A DNA stretch of 64,000 nt, taken from positions 62,001 through 126,000 of the forward strand of contig CAVSEV010000002.1 in NCBI GenBank assembly GCA_963727015.1. Reading direction: 5' to 3'. Every line of letters starts with the position of its first letter. Position 1 is the first letter of the stretch. This stretch comes from DATFVJ01 sp963727015. GTDB taxonomy: Bacteria > Actinomycetota > Actinomycetes > Streptosporangiales > Streptosporangiaceae. This document shows, piece by piece, positions 36,385 through 45,332 of the stretch. The translations under genes were made by a program, and so were the position numbers. Below the pieces are notes generated by a model. The model saw only the letters and a list, made by a program, of their open reading frames with translations. It was not told the DNA's origin and searched no databases.

Positions 36385-37915
36385 CTGCTGTCCTCACCTC
36401 TTGTGTTCCTGCTTCCGCGGCTGGCACCTGCGGCGGCAGGAATGCCAGCGCGAGCACTGCGGCGGCGAGGGCAATGCCGCCGCACACCCACAGCATGACA
36501 TCCATGGCATGCACAAAGGCGGTGCGTACGGTGTCCGCGAGTGCCGCGGAACCGGCGTGCCTCGCCACCGCGAGCCCGCCCGCGATGCTCTTGCGCACCG
36601 CGTCGGCCGCCTGCGGCGGCAAGCCAGCCAGGTTCAGGTGGCTGCGGTAGGCCGAGCTGAGCACGGTGCCCAGAATCGCCACCCCGATGGTGGCGCCGAC
36701 CTGGCGCATCGCCGTGATCACCGCGGAGCCGACGCCGCTCCGCTCCGCGGACAGGGCGCCGAGCGCTGCGTTCATCGCCGTCGGCATGGCGATCCCGAGA
36801 CCGAGGCCGACGGCAGCGAACCAGCCGGCCGCGAAACCGGTGCCGCTGTGCACGGTGGTGAATGCCCCGGCCACCAGCGCGGCGGCCATCAGCACGAACC
36901 CGGGCGCGACCAGGGCCTTGCTGTTGATCCAGCCGGTCTGCAGCCGGGTACCCGTGATCATGCCCACCATCATGCCGCCGATCATGGGAAGCAGCCGCAC
37001 TCCCGCACCGAAAGCGTCGAGGCCGCGGACCTCCTGGAAATACTGCGGCGTCGCGAACAGGATCCCGAACAGGGCGAACGAGACCAGGGTGGCGAGGATC
37101 GACCCCCAGGTGAAGCTGGCGGAACGGAAAAGCGTCAGGTCGACGAGCGGCTGGCCGCCGTGAGAGCTCACCCGCCGCTCCCACCCCGCGAAGGCGGCGA
37201 GCAGCGTCGATCCGGCCGCGATGGCCGCGATCGCGCCCGCGTTGCGCCAGCCGTCCTGCCCTGCCCTGATCACGCCAAAGGTCAGCGCGACGAGGCCCAG
37301 GCTGGATATCGCCACGCCGGCGAAGTCGATCCGCGGCCGCTCCGTGCCACGTGACTCGGGCATCAGCACCGCCACCGCGGCAAGGGCGAGCACGACCACC
37401 GGCACGTTGATCAGGAAGACCGAGCCCCACCAGAAGTTGTCGAGCAGCCAGCCGCCGAGGATCGGGCCGATTGGGAAGCTGACGAAGGTCACGCCGACCA
37501 CCATCGCGATCGCCTTCGGCCGCTCCCGCGCGGTGAACATGACCGGCAGCATGGACAGGGACAGGGGCAGCACCGCGGCCGCGCCGAGCCCGAGCAGCGC
37601 CCGCGCGGCGATCAGGGCCCCTGCCGATTGTGAGTAGGCACAGGCGATGGATCCAAGCCCGAACAGTGCAAGGGAGATGAGCAGCACCTTCTTGCGGCCG
37701 TACCTGTCGCCAAGCAGCCCGGCCGGAAGCAGCGCCGCGGCGAGCACCAGGCTGTAGGCGTCGACAAACCACTGCAGGTCGCTCGTCGAGGCGTGCAGGC
37801 TGGTGGCGAGGGTTGGCAGGGCCAGGTTGAGCACGGTCAGGTCCAGGCCAACTACCAGCACGCTCAGCGCGAGTGCGATGAGCGCCCACCACCTGCGCGA
37901 GTCCGGCGAGATCAT
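36368..37915 (-). CDS. MFS drug exporter, DHA2 (EmrB/QacA) family
   Basis: About 515 aa, 14 predicted helices. Family marks: DLTVLNLALPTLATSL (motif D1), GDRYGRKKVLL (motif A), IAARALLGLGAAAVLPLSLS (motif B) and GPILGGWLLDNFWWGSVFLINVP (motif C). ATG 37915 is taken; GTG 37927 is possible. Export of toxic compounds driven by protons is the usual role. Co-transcribed with the TetR gene downstream. Confidence 0.9.
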   Translation of the reverse strand: MISPDSRRWWALIALALSVLVVGLDLTVLNLALPTLATSLHASTSDLQWFVDAYSLVLAAALLPAGLLGDRYGRKKVLLISLALFGLGSIACAYSQSAGALIAARALLGLGAAAVLPLSLSMLPVMFTARERPKAIAMVVGVTFVSFPIGPILGGWLLDNFWWGSVFLINVPVVVLALAAVAVLMPESRGTERPRIDFAGVAISSLGLVALTFGVIRAGQDGWRNAGAIAAIAAGSTLLAAFAGWERRVSSHGGQPLVDLTLFRSASFTWGSILATLVSFALFGILFATPQYFQEVRGLDAFGAGVRLLPMIGGMMVGMITGTRLQTGWINSKALVAPGFVLMAAALVAGAFTTVHSGTGFAAGWFAAVGLGLGIAMPTAMNAALGALSAERSGVGSAVITAMRQVGATIGVAILGTVLSSAYRSHLNLAGLPPQAADAVRKSIAGGLAVARHAGSAALADTVRTAFVHAMDVMLWVCGGIALAAAVLALAFLPPQVPAAEAGTQEVRTADEIGV

Positions 37916-37934
37916 GATATTCACCACCAGTCAG

Positions 37935-37975
37935 TAGCAGCTGCTAAGACACCGTAACTCTGATTTGATAGTTAC
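37935..37975. promoter_or_regulatory. Operator palindromes upstream of the MFS-tetR unit
   Basis: Perfect palindrome TAGCAGCTGCTA (37935-37946) and inverted repeat GTAACT-N10-AGTTAC (37954-37975), both within 60 nt of the MFS start. They are likely TetR binding sites, and differ from the sites upstream of the paralogous MFS gene. Confidence 0.58.
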
Positions 37976-38170
37976 TGTCAAGTCCTTTTCCCGGCTCTGT
38001 CGGCTGCGCACGGAATTCTGCCGGCCCGGGCCCACGGGCCGGGCAGCCGGCGAGACGGCCAGTTTCGATGACCCGATGGCTCCTATGAGCCCACCGAGCG
38101 GAGCGGCCCCGGCGACGGGCGCGAGCAGCCGGGCCGAGGCGCAGCCAAGCGCGCTGTAGACACTAAGCTC

Positions 38171-38731
38171 ATGGGCATGCGCCGCTTCCTGTCCCTCCGC
38201 TGGCTGGGCCTGCACGCGGCAATGGTCGCGATCGTGGCCGGTTTCCTGGCGCTCGGCTGGTGGCAGCTGACCCGCGCCGAGGGTGGCAACGCGCTGAGCT
38301 GGGGCTATACGTTCGAATGGCCGCTGTTCGCCGGCTTCGTCGTGGTCTTCTGGATCAAGGCGATGCGGGACGAGCTACACGAAGCACAGGCCCGCGACGG
38401 TTTGCGTGCCGATTCCGCCGCGCCTCCCGAGCCCGTCGCCTTGCCTGACGGCCTTCGGCCCGGCCGCACCACCGGGCAGAACCGCGCCGGGCAGAACCGC
38501 GCCGGGCAGAACCGCGCCGGGCGGGACGTCGTGGACGACCACGAGGATGAGGAACTGGCGGCGTACAACGCTTATCTGGACCGGCTGAACACGGAGGCGA
38601 GCCGGACCGCTGGCCGGCTGGCCGGCCGCGCATCGCGCCGTCAGGCCACTGGCTGGGCCACCCAGCCGGCCAGGGCTGCCCAGGCCGCGCAGCAGCCCGC
38701 GCCCGGCAATCCCCCGCACCTGGAGGTGTGA
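38171..38731 (+). CDS. Membrane protein with SURF1-like N-terminal helix, function unknown
   Basis: About 186 aa from ATG 38171 (ATG 38177 alternative). The N-terminus FLSLRWLGLHAAMVAIVAGFLALGWWQLTRAE resembles the first helix of SURF1-type proteins, followed by a second helix (WPLFAGFVVVFWIKAM). The soluble tail has three QNRAG units (15-bp repeats at about 38476-38525) and DDHEDEELAAYNAYLDRL. The DUF3817 gene begins within a few bases of its stop, a common actinobacterial pair. Confidence 0.72.
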   Translation: MGMRRFLSLRWLGLHAAMVAIVAGFLALGWWQLTRAEGGNALSWGYTFEWPLFAGFVVVFWIKAMRDELHEAQARDGLRADSAAPPEPVALPDGLRPGRTTGQNRAGQNRAGQNRAGRDVVDDHEDEELAAYNAYLDRLNTEASRTAGRLAGRASRRQATGWATQPARAAQAAQQPAPGNPPHLEV

Positions 38732-38733
38732 TC

Positions 38734-39105
38734 GTGAACGCAGCCGTGACCCGATACCGCGTCATGGCCTACATCGTGGGCGTGCTGCTCATCGTGATCG
38801 TCTTCGTGGGGATACCGCTGCAGGTGTTCGCACACAACGACGCGATCGTCAACTACGTGGGTACCACCCACGGCATCTTGTACCTGCTGTACCTGGTGAC
38901 GGCCTACATGCTAGCCCGCAGGCTCAGGCTGAACCTCGGCCAGACGGTGATCGTGCTGCTCGCGGGCACCATCCCGGTGATGACCTTCGTGGTCGAGCGC
39001 TGGGTTACCAGGCGCTTCATCAACCCGGCTCTGCGGGCAGAAGACGCAGCGGAAACCAGGATCCCCGGAGCCGCCGAAGCGACCGGGGCGGCCCAGGAAG
39101 CCTGA
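38734..39105 (+). CDS. DUF3817 family membrane protein
   Basis: About 123 aa. GTG 38734 has GGAGG 7 nt upstream (inside the preceding gene). Three helices: YRVMAYIVGVLLIVIVFVGIPL, THGILYLLYLVTAYMLA and TVIVLLAGTIPVMTFVVERWV. The THG...YLLYL and FVVERWV blocks are DUF3817 marks. Membrane protein of unknown role. Confidence 0.88.
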   Translation: MNAAVTRYRVMAYIVGVLLIVIVFVGIPLQVFAHNDAIVNYVGTTHGILYLLYLVTAYMLARRLRLNLGQTVIVLLAGTIPVMTFVVERWVTRRFINPALRAEDAAETRIPGAAEATGAAQEA

Positions 39106-39112
39106 TCCCCGC

Positions 39113-39751
39113 GTGCCAGAGCACTATTTTACCGAGCAGCCCGCTGCCGTGCACCGCCCGCGCACGGTGCACGTCGTGCTGCCCGGCCTGCATCTGCGGC
39201 TGGAGACCGACAGCGGGATGTTCTCGCCCGGTCACCTGGACACAGGTACCCGGGTGCTGCTCGAGGCCGCCCCCGCACCCCCGCCCGCGGGCGATCTGCT
39301 CGACCTGGGCTGCGGCTACGGCCCCATCGCGCTGGCCATGGCGGCCCGGTCGCCCGCCGCGACGGTATGGGCGGTCGACGTGAACGTGCGCGCGCTCGAA
39401 CTCTGCGACCGCAATGCCCAGCGGGCCGGGCTGCCGAATGTCCGTGCCGTCACGGCCGACGAGGTACCCGCCGCTGTGTCGTTCGCCGCGATCTGGTCGA
39501 ACCCGCCGGTCCGGATCGGCAAGGCAGCCTTGCACAGCCTGCTCGCCCGCTGGCTCGCCAGGCTCGCGCCCGACGGGGCGGCGTACCTCGTGGCGCAGCG
39601 GCACCTGGGCGCGGACTCGCTGCAGCGCTGGCTGGCCGGGTCCGGATGGGACGCCACCCGCGTCACGTCACGAACCGGCTACCGTGTGCTACGGATAACT
39701 GATCCCGAACGGCTGCGCACCTGCGGCGATCAGGATGAGGTGACCCGATGA
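39113..39751 (+). CDS. Class I SAM-dependent methyltransferase, RsmC/MTS type
   Basis: 212 aa, GTG start. Motif I is LLDLGCGYGPIALAMA, the acidic end of strand 2 is WAVDVNVRALELC, and the catalytic NPPV (WSNPPVRIG) matches the NPPY/F motif of N2-guanine methyltransferases (RsmC, MTS family). Opening HYFTEQPAA and MFSPGHLDTGTRVLLE are family marks. Probably acts on 16S rRNA. Confidence 0.86.
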   Translation: MPEHYFTEQPAAVHRPRTVHVVLPGLHLRLETDSGMFSPGHLDTGTRVLLEAAPAPPPAGDLLDLGCGYGPIALAMAARSPAATVWAVDVNVRALELCDRNAQRAGLPNVRAVTADEVPAAVSFAAIWSNPPVRIGKAALHSLLARWLARLAPDGAAYLVAQRHLGADSLQRWLAGSGWDATRVTSRTGYRVLRITDPERLRTCGDQDEVTR

Positions 39752-39770
39752 TTGGGCCGGGACGGCTGCG

Positions 39771-40526
39771 GTGAGCCGGGACGAGCCGCCGGCCGCCGCC
39801 GCACACGAGCCTGGCGGCGAGCGCGCACGGGTTGACGGGGCCCGCAACGCTCAGCCCAGGCAGCTGCGCCCCACCGACGTCAAGAGGCTGAACAGGCAAT
39901 GGCGGCGTAGCACCACCGCCAGGCTCGCGCTGCTGCTTGAATCGGTCACCCAGCCGTTCAACGTGGGCTCGATTATCCGCTCGGCCGCCGCGTTCGGCGT
40001 CGAGCAGGTATGGCTGGCAGGCAACTCCGCTGCGCCGTCGCACCCATCCGCGCGCAAGACCAGCCTTGGCACAGAGCGCCTGGTCAGTTTCGAGGAGGAG
40101 CCGTCGGCGGCGGCCGCCGCCAAGGCGGCCGCCGTCGCCGGATACCGCGTCGTGGTGATAGAGCTCGCGGCCGGCGCGGTCCCGCTGCACGAGGCCCCGC
40201 TTGACGGCGATATCTGCCTGGCCCTCGGCAACGAGGACCACGGCTGTTCGCCCGCGCTGCTCGCTGTGGCCGACGCGGTGGCGTACATTCCGCAGGTCGG
40301 CCGCGTCGGGTCGCTGAACGTGGCGGTCGCGGCGGCGGTCGCACTTGCCGAGGCAAGGCGCCGCGAATGGACCGGGCTCTGCCTTCCCGGGGCGGGCCTT
40401 CCCGGGGCGGGCCTTCCCGGGGCGGGCCTTCCCGGGGCGGGCCTTCCCGCGATCGGCCCGTCGGCGGTGGCCCCGCCTGCGGTGGCCCCGCCTGCGGCGG
40501 GCCCACGTGCAGGTGGCGATGAATGA
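39771..40526 (+). CDS. TrmH/SpoU family RNA 2'-O-methyltransferase
   Basis: 251 aa. SPOUT motifs: NVGSIIRSAAAFGV (motif 1), LALGNEDHGCS (motif 2) and YIPQVGRVGSLNVAVAAAVAL (motif 3, the knot). It methylates tRNA or rRNA ribose. The C-terminus has been extended by five GLPGA units (15-bp repeat, 40381-40455) and a further AVAPP repeat, beyond the catalytic fold. Confidence 0.88.
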   Translation: MSRDEPPAAAAHEPGGERARVDGARNAQPRQLRPTDVKRLNRQWRRSTTARLALLLESVTQPFNVGSIIRSAAAFGVEQVWLAGNSAAPSHPSARKTSLGTERLVSFEEEPSAAAAAKAAAVAGYRVVVIELAAGAVPLHEAPLDGDICLALGNEDHGCSPALLAVADAVAYIPQVGRVGSLNVAVAAAVALAEARRREWTGLCLPGAGLPGAGLPGAGLPGAGLPAIGPSAVAPPAVAPPAAGPRAGGDE

Positions 40527-40616
40527 GGGTTGAGCCGGTGATGCCGCAGCGATGCCGCGCCAGATCTGCGCAGATCATGGCTATGGGCCAGCCGGGTAGT
40601 TGGCATACTCGAATCC

Positions 40617-41396
40617 ATGCTGTCTAGGTTCCTCGACCAGCCGGGCCCGATAGCGTTCGCGCATCGCGGTGGGGCGGCGCACGGGCCGGAGAACTCCTGG
40701 GCCGCATTCGAGCGTGCGGTCGATCTCGGCTACCGCTACCTGGAGACCGACGTGCAGGCCACCGCGGATGGCGCCCTCATCGCCTTCCACGACCGCACCC
40801 TCGACCGGGTCACCGACCGCTGCGGGCGCATCGCGGTCATGCCGTACAGCGCGGTCGCCGCGGCAAGGATCGGCGGCACCGAGCCGATTCCGTTACTCGA
40901 GGATTTGCTTGCGGCCTGGCCGCAGGCGCGCTTCAACATCGACGTGAAGGACGAGCCCGCGATCCAGCCGCTCGTGCGCGTGCTCAGGCGGACGGTGGCA
41001 TGGGACCGGGTGTGCGTGACCTCGTTCTCGCCGCGCCGGCTGCGTGCCTTCAGGTGCTGCGTGGACCGCCAGACTTGTACCACGCTGTCGCCGGTCGGGC
41101 TGGCAGCGGTGCGGTCCGGCGCCTGGGCCGGAGGAGGGATGTCCGCCCGGCTTGCCCGCGCCGGCGTCCGCTGCGCGCAGATTCCCGCGCGCCTCGCGAC
41201 GCCTGCCTTCCTCGGGCTGCTGCGCCGCGCGGGCCTGCAGATCCACGTCTGGACGGTCAACGAGCCTGCGCTGATGCGCCAGCTGCTCGACCTCAACGTG
41301 GACGGCATCATGACCGACGACACGGTGGCGCTTCGTGAGGTGCTCACCGAGCGGGCCCAGTGGCGCTATGAGGAGACACGCCCCGGGCACGGGTGA
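40617..41396 (+). CDS. Glycerophosphodiester phosphodiesterase
   Basis: 259 aa, ATG 40617. GDPD fold: AFAHRGGAAHGPENSWAAF, then ETDVQATADGALIAFHD with the metal ligands Glu/Asp and catalytic His, FNIDVKDE and VWTVNEPALMRQLLDLNVDGIMTDD. It hydrolyses glycerophosphodiesters to glycerol-3-phosphate and alcohol. There is no signal peptide, so it is likely cytoplasmic. Confidence 0.92.
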   Translation: MLSRFLDQPGPIAFAHRGGAAHGPENSWAAFERAVDLGYRYLETDVQATADGALIAFHDRTLDRVTDRCGRIAVMPYSAVAAARIGGTEPIPLLEDLLAAWPQARFNIDVKDEPAIQPLVRVLRRTVAWDRVCVTSFSPRRLRAFRCCVDRQTCTTLSPVGLAAVRSGAWAGGGMSARLARAGVRCAQIPARLATPAFLGLLRRAGLQIHVWTVNEPALMRQLLDLNVDGIMTDDTVALREVLTERAQWRYEETRPGHG

Positions 41397-41559
41397 CACG
41401 ACGGCTGGCACCGGCCGTCCATCAAGGAAGTGCCAAACAGGGCGCTCCGACGCGATGCCCGTGGTATCGGGCGGTTGGATTGTGGGCAGAGCGGGAATCT
41501 TGTCCGGGTAACTCAGCGTTGACAATATCGACGGCTACGTGCCCGGGAGGCAATTACCT

Positions 41560-41943
41560 ATGGCGGAACGCGCACTTCGCGGCACCCGGCTCGGAGCAAC
41601 GAGCTACGAGAACGATCGCAACACCGACCTGGCCCCGCGCCAGGACGTCTCTTTCGACTGCCCGAACGGCCACCACTTCTCTGTGCCGTTCGCGGCCGAG
41701 GCGGAGATCCCGACGACCTGGGAGTGCCGGGTATGCGGAGCCGCCGCGATCACGGTGACCGGAGAGCTCCCCGCACCGAAGAAGGCCAAGCCGCCGCGGA
41801 CACACTGGGACATGCTGCTCGAGCGGCGGTCCATCGAGGATCTTGAGGAAGTGCTCGAGGAACGGCTGGCCGTCGTGCGGGCCGGCCGGTCAGGCGCGGA
41901 GGGCCCGCAAACGGGCAAGCAGCAGCGGCTCAAGAGCGCATAG
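41560..41943 (+). CDS. rbpA: RNA polymerase-binding protein RbpA
   Basis: About 127 aa, ATG 41560 after GGGAGG; the in-frame GTG 21 nt upstream is rejected because the family starts MAERALRGTRLG. It has SYENDRNTDLAPRQ, the core domain with zinc ligands in FDCPNGHHF and WECRVCG, the basic linker KKAKPPRTHWDMLLERRS and the sigma-interacting domain IEDLEEVLEERL. It is an actinobacteria-specific activator that binds the principal sigma factor and RNA polymerase. A TTGACA -35-like element sits about 40 nt upstream. Confidence 0.96.
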   Translation: MAERALRGTRLGATSYENDRNTDLAPRQDVSFDCPNGHHFSVPFAAEAEIPTTWECRVCGAAAITVTGELPAPKKAKPPRTHWDMLLERRSIEDLEEVLEERLAVVRAGRSGAEGPQTGKQQRLKSA

Positions 41944-42095
41944 CGCGGCGCCGGCTGCGCGGGCGGCACCCAATCAATCACAACGCGGCATGCCCGCCGT
42001 GAGCGGCGGATCCAGGGCGTCCCGCCGATCTTTGGCGGCGCGGATCGGTGCGCCGTATTGGTGTGGACCCGCGGCACGCGTGCGCCGGCCCAGCC

Positions 42096-42159
42096 GTGGA
42101 GATCACTGTGACCGGAAACTGCCAGTCCGCTGCCACCGACGCGCCACGCTGATCTCCAC
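42096..42159. repeat. Dispersed element family B, copy 2
   Basis: 64-bp element with the same inverted ends (GTGGAGAT, ATCTCCAC) and internal ACTGTGACCGGAAACTGCC as 33113-33171; the segment between the conserved left block and right end differs. It lies in the 318-bp gap between convergent rbpA and fxsA, a position suited to termination. Confidence 0.75.
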
Positions 42160-42262
42160 ACCAGCGGCAGCCCAGCGCCGGCCGTATGGTCCTGCCGCAT
42201 CCGGGTAATCTCGCTGCACCCGTGTGGTCCCGGTGTATCCGCGTAATCCCGTGATGCGTTAT

Positions 42263-42826
42263 TCACGCGCCGCCGGTGCGACGGTTTGCTGCTGCCGCCC
42301 CGCCATCGACGACCTCGCCACGGATGATCTTGGCGGGCCGCGGCGCCACCCCCGCGGTACGCGGCGCTCCGGATGAATCCGGCCCGGATGGGTCACGTGG
42401 CGACGGACCCGCCGACGTGCTCCTCGCCCGCGTCAGGCGGCTACCGACCCTCACCCCGACGGCAGCGGCCCTGCGGAACAAGATGAGGCCGAAAATACGG
42501 CGCACAAGCGGGCGGGTGAACGGTGCCACGGCCAGCATGCCGATCACGTCGGTCACCAAGCCAGGGACCGCGATCAATGCTCCCCCGGCCAGGATCAGCG
42601 CCGCGTCGCCGAGTTCACGGTCGGGCACAACACCGCTCGCCACGGCGCCGCGCAACGCTCCCCAGGCCCGCCGGCCCTGCACCCGCACCAGCCACAAGCC
42701 GGCGACGGTAGACACGATGAGCAGCGCAACCGTCAGCGCCCAGCCGATGACGTGGGCGATCGCGACTATAACGAAGATCTCGACTGCGGCCAGGACCAGC
42801 ACCGCGAGGAACGCCGCAAATACCAT
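42263..42826 (-). CDS. FxsA family membrane protein
   Basis: About 187 aa from ATG 42826. FxsA marks: VEIFVIVAIAHVIGWALTVALLIVSTVAGLWLVR, then ELGDAALILAGGALIAVPGLVTDVIGMLAVAPFTRPLVR. The cytoplasmic tail is Pro/Ser rich. In E. coli, FxsA counteracts phage F exclusion; the general function is unknown. It sits downstream of ppm1 on the same strand. Confidence 0.88.
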   Translation of the reverse strand: MVFAAFLAVLVLAAVEIFVIVAIAHVIGWALTVALLIVSTVAGLWLVRVQGRRAWGALRGAVASGVVPDRELGDAALILAGGALIAVPGLVTDVIGMLAVAPFTRPLVRRIFGLILFRRAAAVGVRVGSRLTRARSTSAGPSPRDPSGPDSSGAPRTAGVAPRPAKIIRGEVVDGGAAAANRRTGGA

Positions 42827-42840
42827 GCTTCCATCATCGG

Positions 42841-43587
42841 TCAGCCGCGGCGATGCTTGCGCAACCTGCCGGTGACTCCCCACTGGGTGACGCGCCAAAG
42901 TGCCTCACGCACGATGGCGTTGCTCATCTTGCTGGCACCACACGTCCGCTCGACGAACGTGATCGGGACCTCAACCACCTTGAGCCCGGCCTGGATCGCG
43001 CGCAGCGTGAGGTCGATCTGGAAGCAGTATCCCTGCGATTCGACGTTGTCGAGACCAACCTTCCGCAGCGTCGTGGCCCGATAGGCGCGGTATCCACCGG
43101 TCGCGTCGTGCACCGGGATTTTCAGCATCAGCCGTGCGTAGGTGTTGCCACCGCGGGACAGGATCTCCCGCGATCTCGTCCAGTTTGCTACCTTGCCTCC
43201 GGGTACATATCGGGAGCCGAGCACAACGTCGGCGTCCTCGAGCGCCGCGAGCAGCCTGGGCAGTTCCTCCGGCTGGTGCGAACCGTCCGCGTCCATCTCG
43301 ACGATGGCGTCGTAGCCTTGATCGAGCGCCCAGCGGAACCCGGCGATGTAGGCGGCGCCGAGGCCGGCCTTGGCGCCCCGGTGCAGCACCTGGATCTGGC
43401 CATCCGCGGCGGCGATCGCGTCGGCTACCTGGCCGGTGCCGTCCGGGCTGTTGTCATCCACGACGAGCACGTCGGCAGCCGGCACGGCGGAACGCACTCG
43501 CGCCGTGATGGGCCGCACATTGTCCCGCTCGTCATAGGTCGGGATGATGACGACCACACGGCCGCCAAACCCGCCTGCTCCTGTCAC
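42841..43587 (-). CDS. ppm1: Polyprenol monophosphomannose synthase (Ppm1 type)
   Basis: About 248 aa from GTG 43587, whose GTGA overlaps the lnt stop. GT2 fold: VVVIIPTYDERDNV, VLVVDDNSPDGTG, EMDADGSHQPEELP (DxD site), GSRYVPGG and FQIDLTLRAIQAG. It transfers mannose from GDP-mannose to polyprenol phosphate, feeding protein O-mannosylation and lipoglycan synthesis. In mycobacteria this domain is fused to or adjacent to Lnt, as here. Confidence 0.92.
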   Translation of the reverse strand: MTGAGGFGGRVVVIIPTYDERDNVRPITARVRSAVPAADVLVVDDNSPDGTGQVADAIAAADGQIQVLHRGAKAGLGAAYIAGFRWALDQGYDAIVEMDADGSHQPEELPRLLAALEDADVVLGSRYVPGGKVANWTRSREILSRGGNTYARLMLKIPVHDATGGYRAYRATTLRKVGLDNVESQGYCFQIDLTLRAIQAGLKVVEVPITFVERTCGASKMSNAIVREALWRVTQWGVTGRLRKHRRG

Positions 43588-45332
43588 GCTGCCTGCCTTC
43601 GCCTGGTCTTGTCGCGAGTGACGAGCCCCAGGATCCCCAGGGCCGCAGCGCACGATCCCGCAGCAGTGAGAATCCACTCGGGCAGTTCGCCGAGCCGGTC
43701 GGCGAGCGTCAGAGTGGACGACGTCCTGATCTGCCGCACGAGGATCGCCTGGGTGAACTGCCTGGACTGGGCGAGCACCTGTCCGTCTGGAGTGATAATG
43801 GCGCTGATCCCGCTCGTCGCCGCGATCAGTACCGGCCGTGCGTGCTCCACCGCCCGCAGCCTCGATATGGCGAGCTGCTGAACGGGCTCGTCGGTGCGGC
43901 CGTAGTCCGCGTTGTTCGTCTGGACGACGATCACCCGGCCACCGTGGGTCACCGCGTCCCTCACGATACCGTCGTAGGCCACCTCGAAGCAGATGACGTC
44001 ACCGATCGCGACCGGCCCGAGGCGCAGTACGCCAACTCGCCGGCCGGCCACCTGATCGTAGGGTATGAGCTGCAGCTGCTTGATGTACTTGGTGAGCAAC
44101 GACCGTAGGGGCACGTACTCGCCGAAGGGTATCGGGTGGCGCTTGACGTAGTAAGCGCCCGCACCGGTGCGCGGCGACCAGACGATGCCCCGGTTCTCCG
44201 CGTGTTTCCCGTCGCTGCTGACTTTCAGCACTCCGACAAGCGTCGGTACCCCGACATCACGTACCGCCGAGTTGATGAGCGCATAGGCGGCCGGGTCCTG
44301 ATAGGGATCGATGTCACTGGAGTTCTCGGGCAGGATCACTAGATCGGGTTGCGGCAGGTTCCCTTCCTTGACCAGGGCCGCCAGCTTGTGCATGGCCCTG
44401 ACATGGTCGTCGAGCACGGCCGACCGCTGGCCGAAGAAGTCCAGTCCGAGCCGGGGCACGTTTCCCTGAACGACCGCGGCGGTGATGGTGCGCCCGCCCG
44501 GCTGAGGCAGCGGGATCGCCGGGCCTACGGCTGCGACAGCGACGACGCCAAGGGCGGCCCCGGTCCGCACGGCCCAGTGGCGAGTGGGTGCGGCCCTACG
44601 CGGGCGGTCACGCCCTGGGCCGGGCGCTGTGACCCTGCTGGTGACTGCCGTCGCGATCAGGCCACCGGCCAGCGCGACCACGAAGGTAAGCAGCGGCGCT
44701 CCGCCAAGCGAGGCATACCTGGTGAATGGCGATGCCGACTGGCTGAACGCGAGCCGTCCCCAGGGGAATCCGCCGAGCGGGAACCTGCCGCGCACTGCTT
44801 CCTCGGCTATCCACAGGCATGCCGCCCACAGCGGTGCGAGCCGCAGGTGCGCTACCGCGGCGATGCCGATGCCGAGTGGGACGAAATAGAGGGCTTGCAC
44901 CAGCGCCAGAATCAGCCACGCGTCCGTGCCGATGACGTGCAGCCAGTAGAGCAGCACGAAAAAGAAGGCGGCGCCCGCGAGGAAGCCGAGCCGGGCCCCC
45001 GTGCGAAGTGGCGCGGCCTGGCCTGGCCGCCAGATGGCGACGGTGATCAGGGCGACCGCGGCGGGCGCGAGCGGCCACCAGCCCACAGGCGGGAAGGCAA
45101 GGGTCAGCAGCAGGCCGCCGGCGATGGCGGCTCCATCCGGCCAGGCGCGGCGGATAGCTCGTCGGGGGCCACCGGTCTGATCGAGGCTCCGGCGGGTGCT
45201 GGTGCCTTTGCCGGCTGGCGCATCGCGAGCCGCCGCGGCGCCGTCTTGCACCGTAGCGCTACCGGTCGCTGGCGGGCCGGTGTCCGGTCCGGGCTCCTTT
45301 TCCGGCGTGGTCCGCCGAGCGCTGGCCTCCAC
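43584..45332 (-). CDS. lnt: Apolipoprotein N-acyltransferase
   Basis: 582 aa, GTG start. An N-terminal repeat-poor cytoplasmic extension of about 70 residues precedes about seven helices and a C-terminal nitrilase-like domain. The Glu-Lys-Cys triad is visible in LPENSSDID (Glu), a Lys just before RHPIPFGEYVPL, and GDVICFEVAYD (Cys). It adds the third acyl chain to lipoproteins at the outer face of the membrane. It is coupled to ppm1 by a 4-nt overlap. Confidence 0.92.
   Translation of the reverse strand: MEASARRTTPEKEPGPDTGPPATGSATVQDGAAAARDAPAGKGTSTRRSLDQTGGPRRAIRRAWPDGAAIAGGLLLTLAFPPVGWWPLAPAAVALITVAIWRPGQAAPLRTGARLGFLAGAAFFFVLLYWLHVIGTDAWLILALVQALYFVPLGIGIAAVAHLRLAPLWAACLWIAEEAVRGRFPLGGFPWGRLAFSQSASPFTRYASLGGAPLLTFVVALAGGLIATAVTSRVTAPGPGRDRPRRAAPTRHWAVRTGAALGVVAVAAVGPAIPLPQPGGRTITAAVVQGNVPRLGLDFFGQRSAVLDDHVRAMHKLAALVKEGNLPQPDLVILPENSSDIDPYQDPAAYALINSAVRDVGVPTLVGVLKVSSDGKHAENRGIVWSPRTGAGAYYVKRHPIPFGEYVPLRSLLTKYIKQLQLIPYDQVAGRRVGVLRLGPVAIGDVICFEVAYDGIVRDAVTHGGRVIVVQTNNADYGRTDEPVQQLAISRLRAVEHARPVLIAATSGISAIITPDGQVLAQSRQFTQAILVRQIRTSSTLTLADRLGELPEWILTAAGSCAAALGILGLVTRDKTRRRQAA

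Noticed and set aside
42841..45332. Possible natural-product cluster from glycosyltransferase plus membrane genes
   Set aside because: The genes are the housekeeping ppm1-lnt pair; no NRPS, PKS, terpene or RiPP genes are present in the window.
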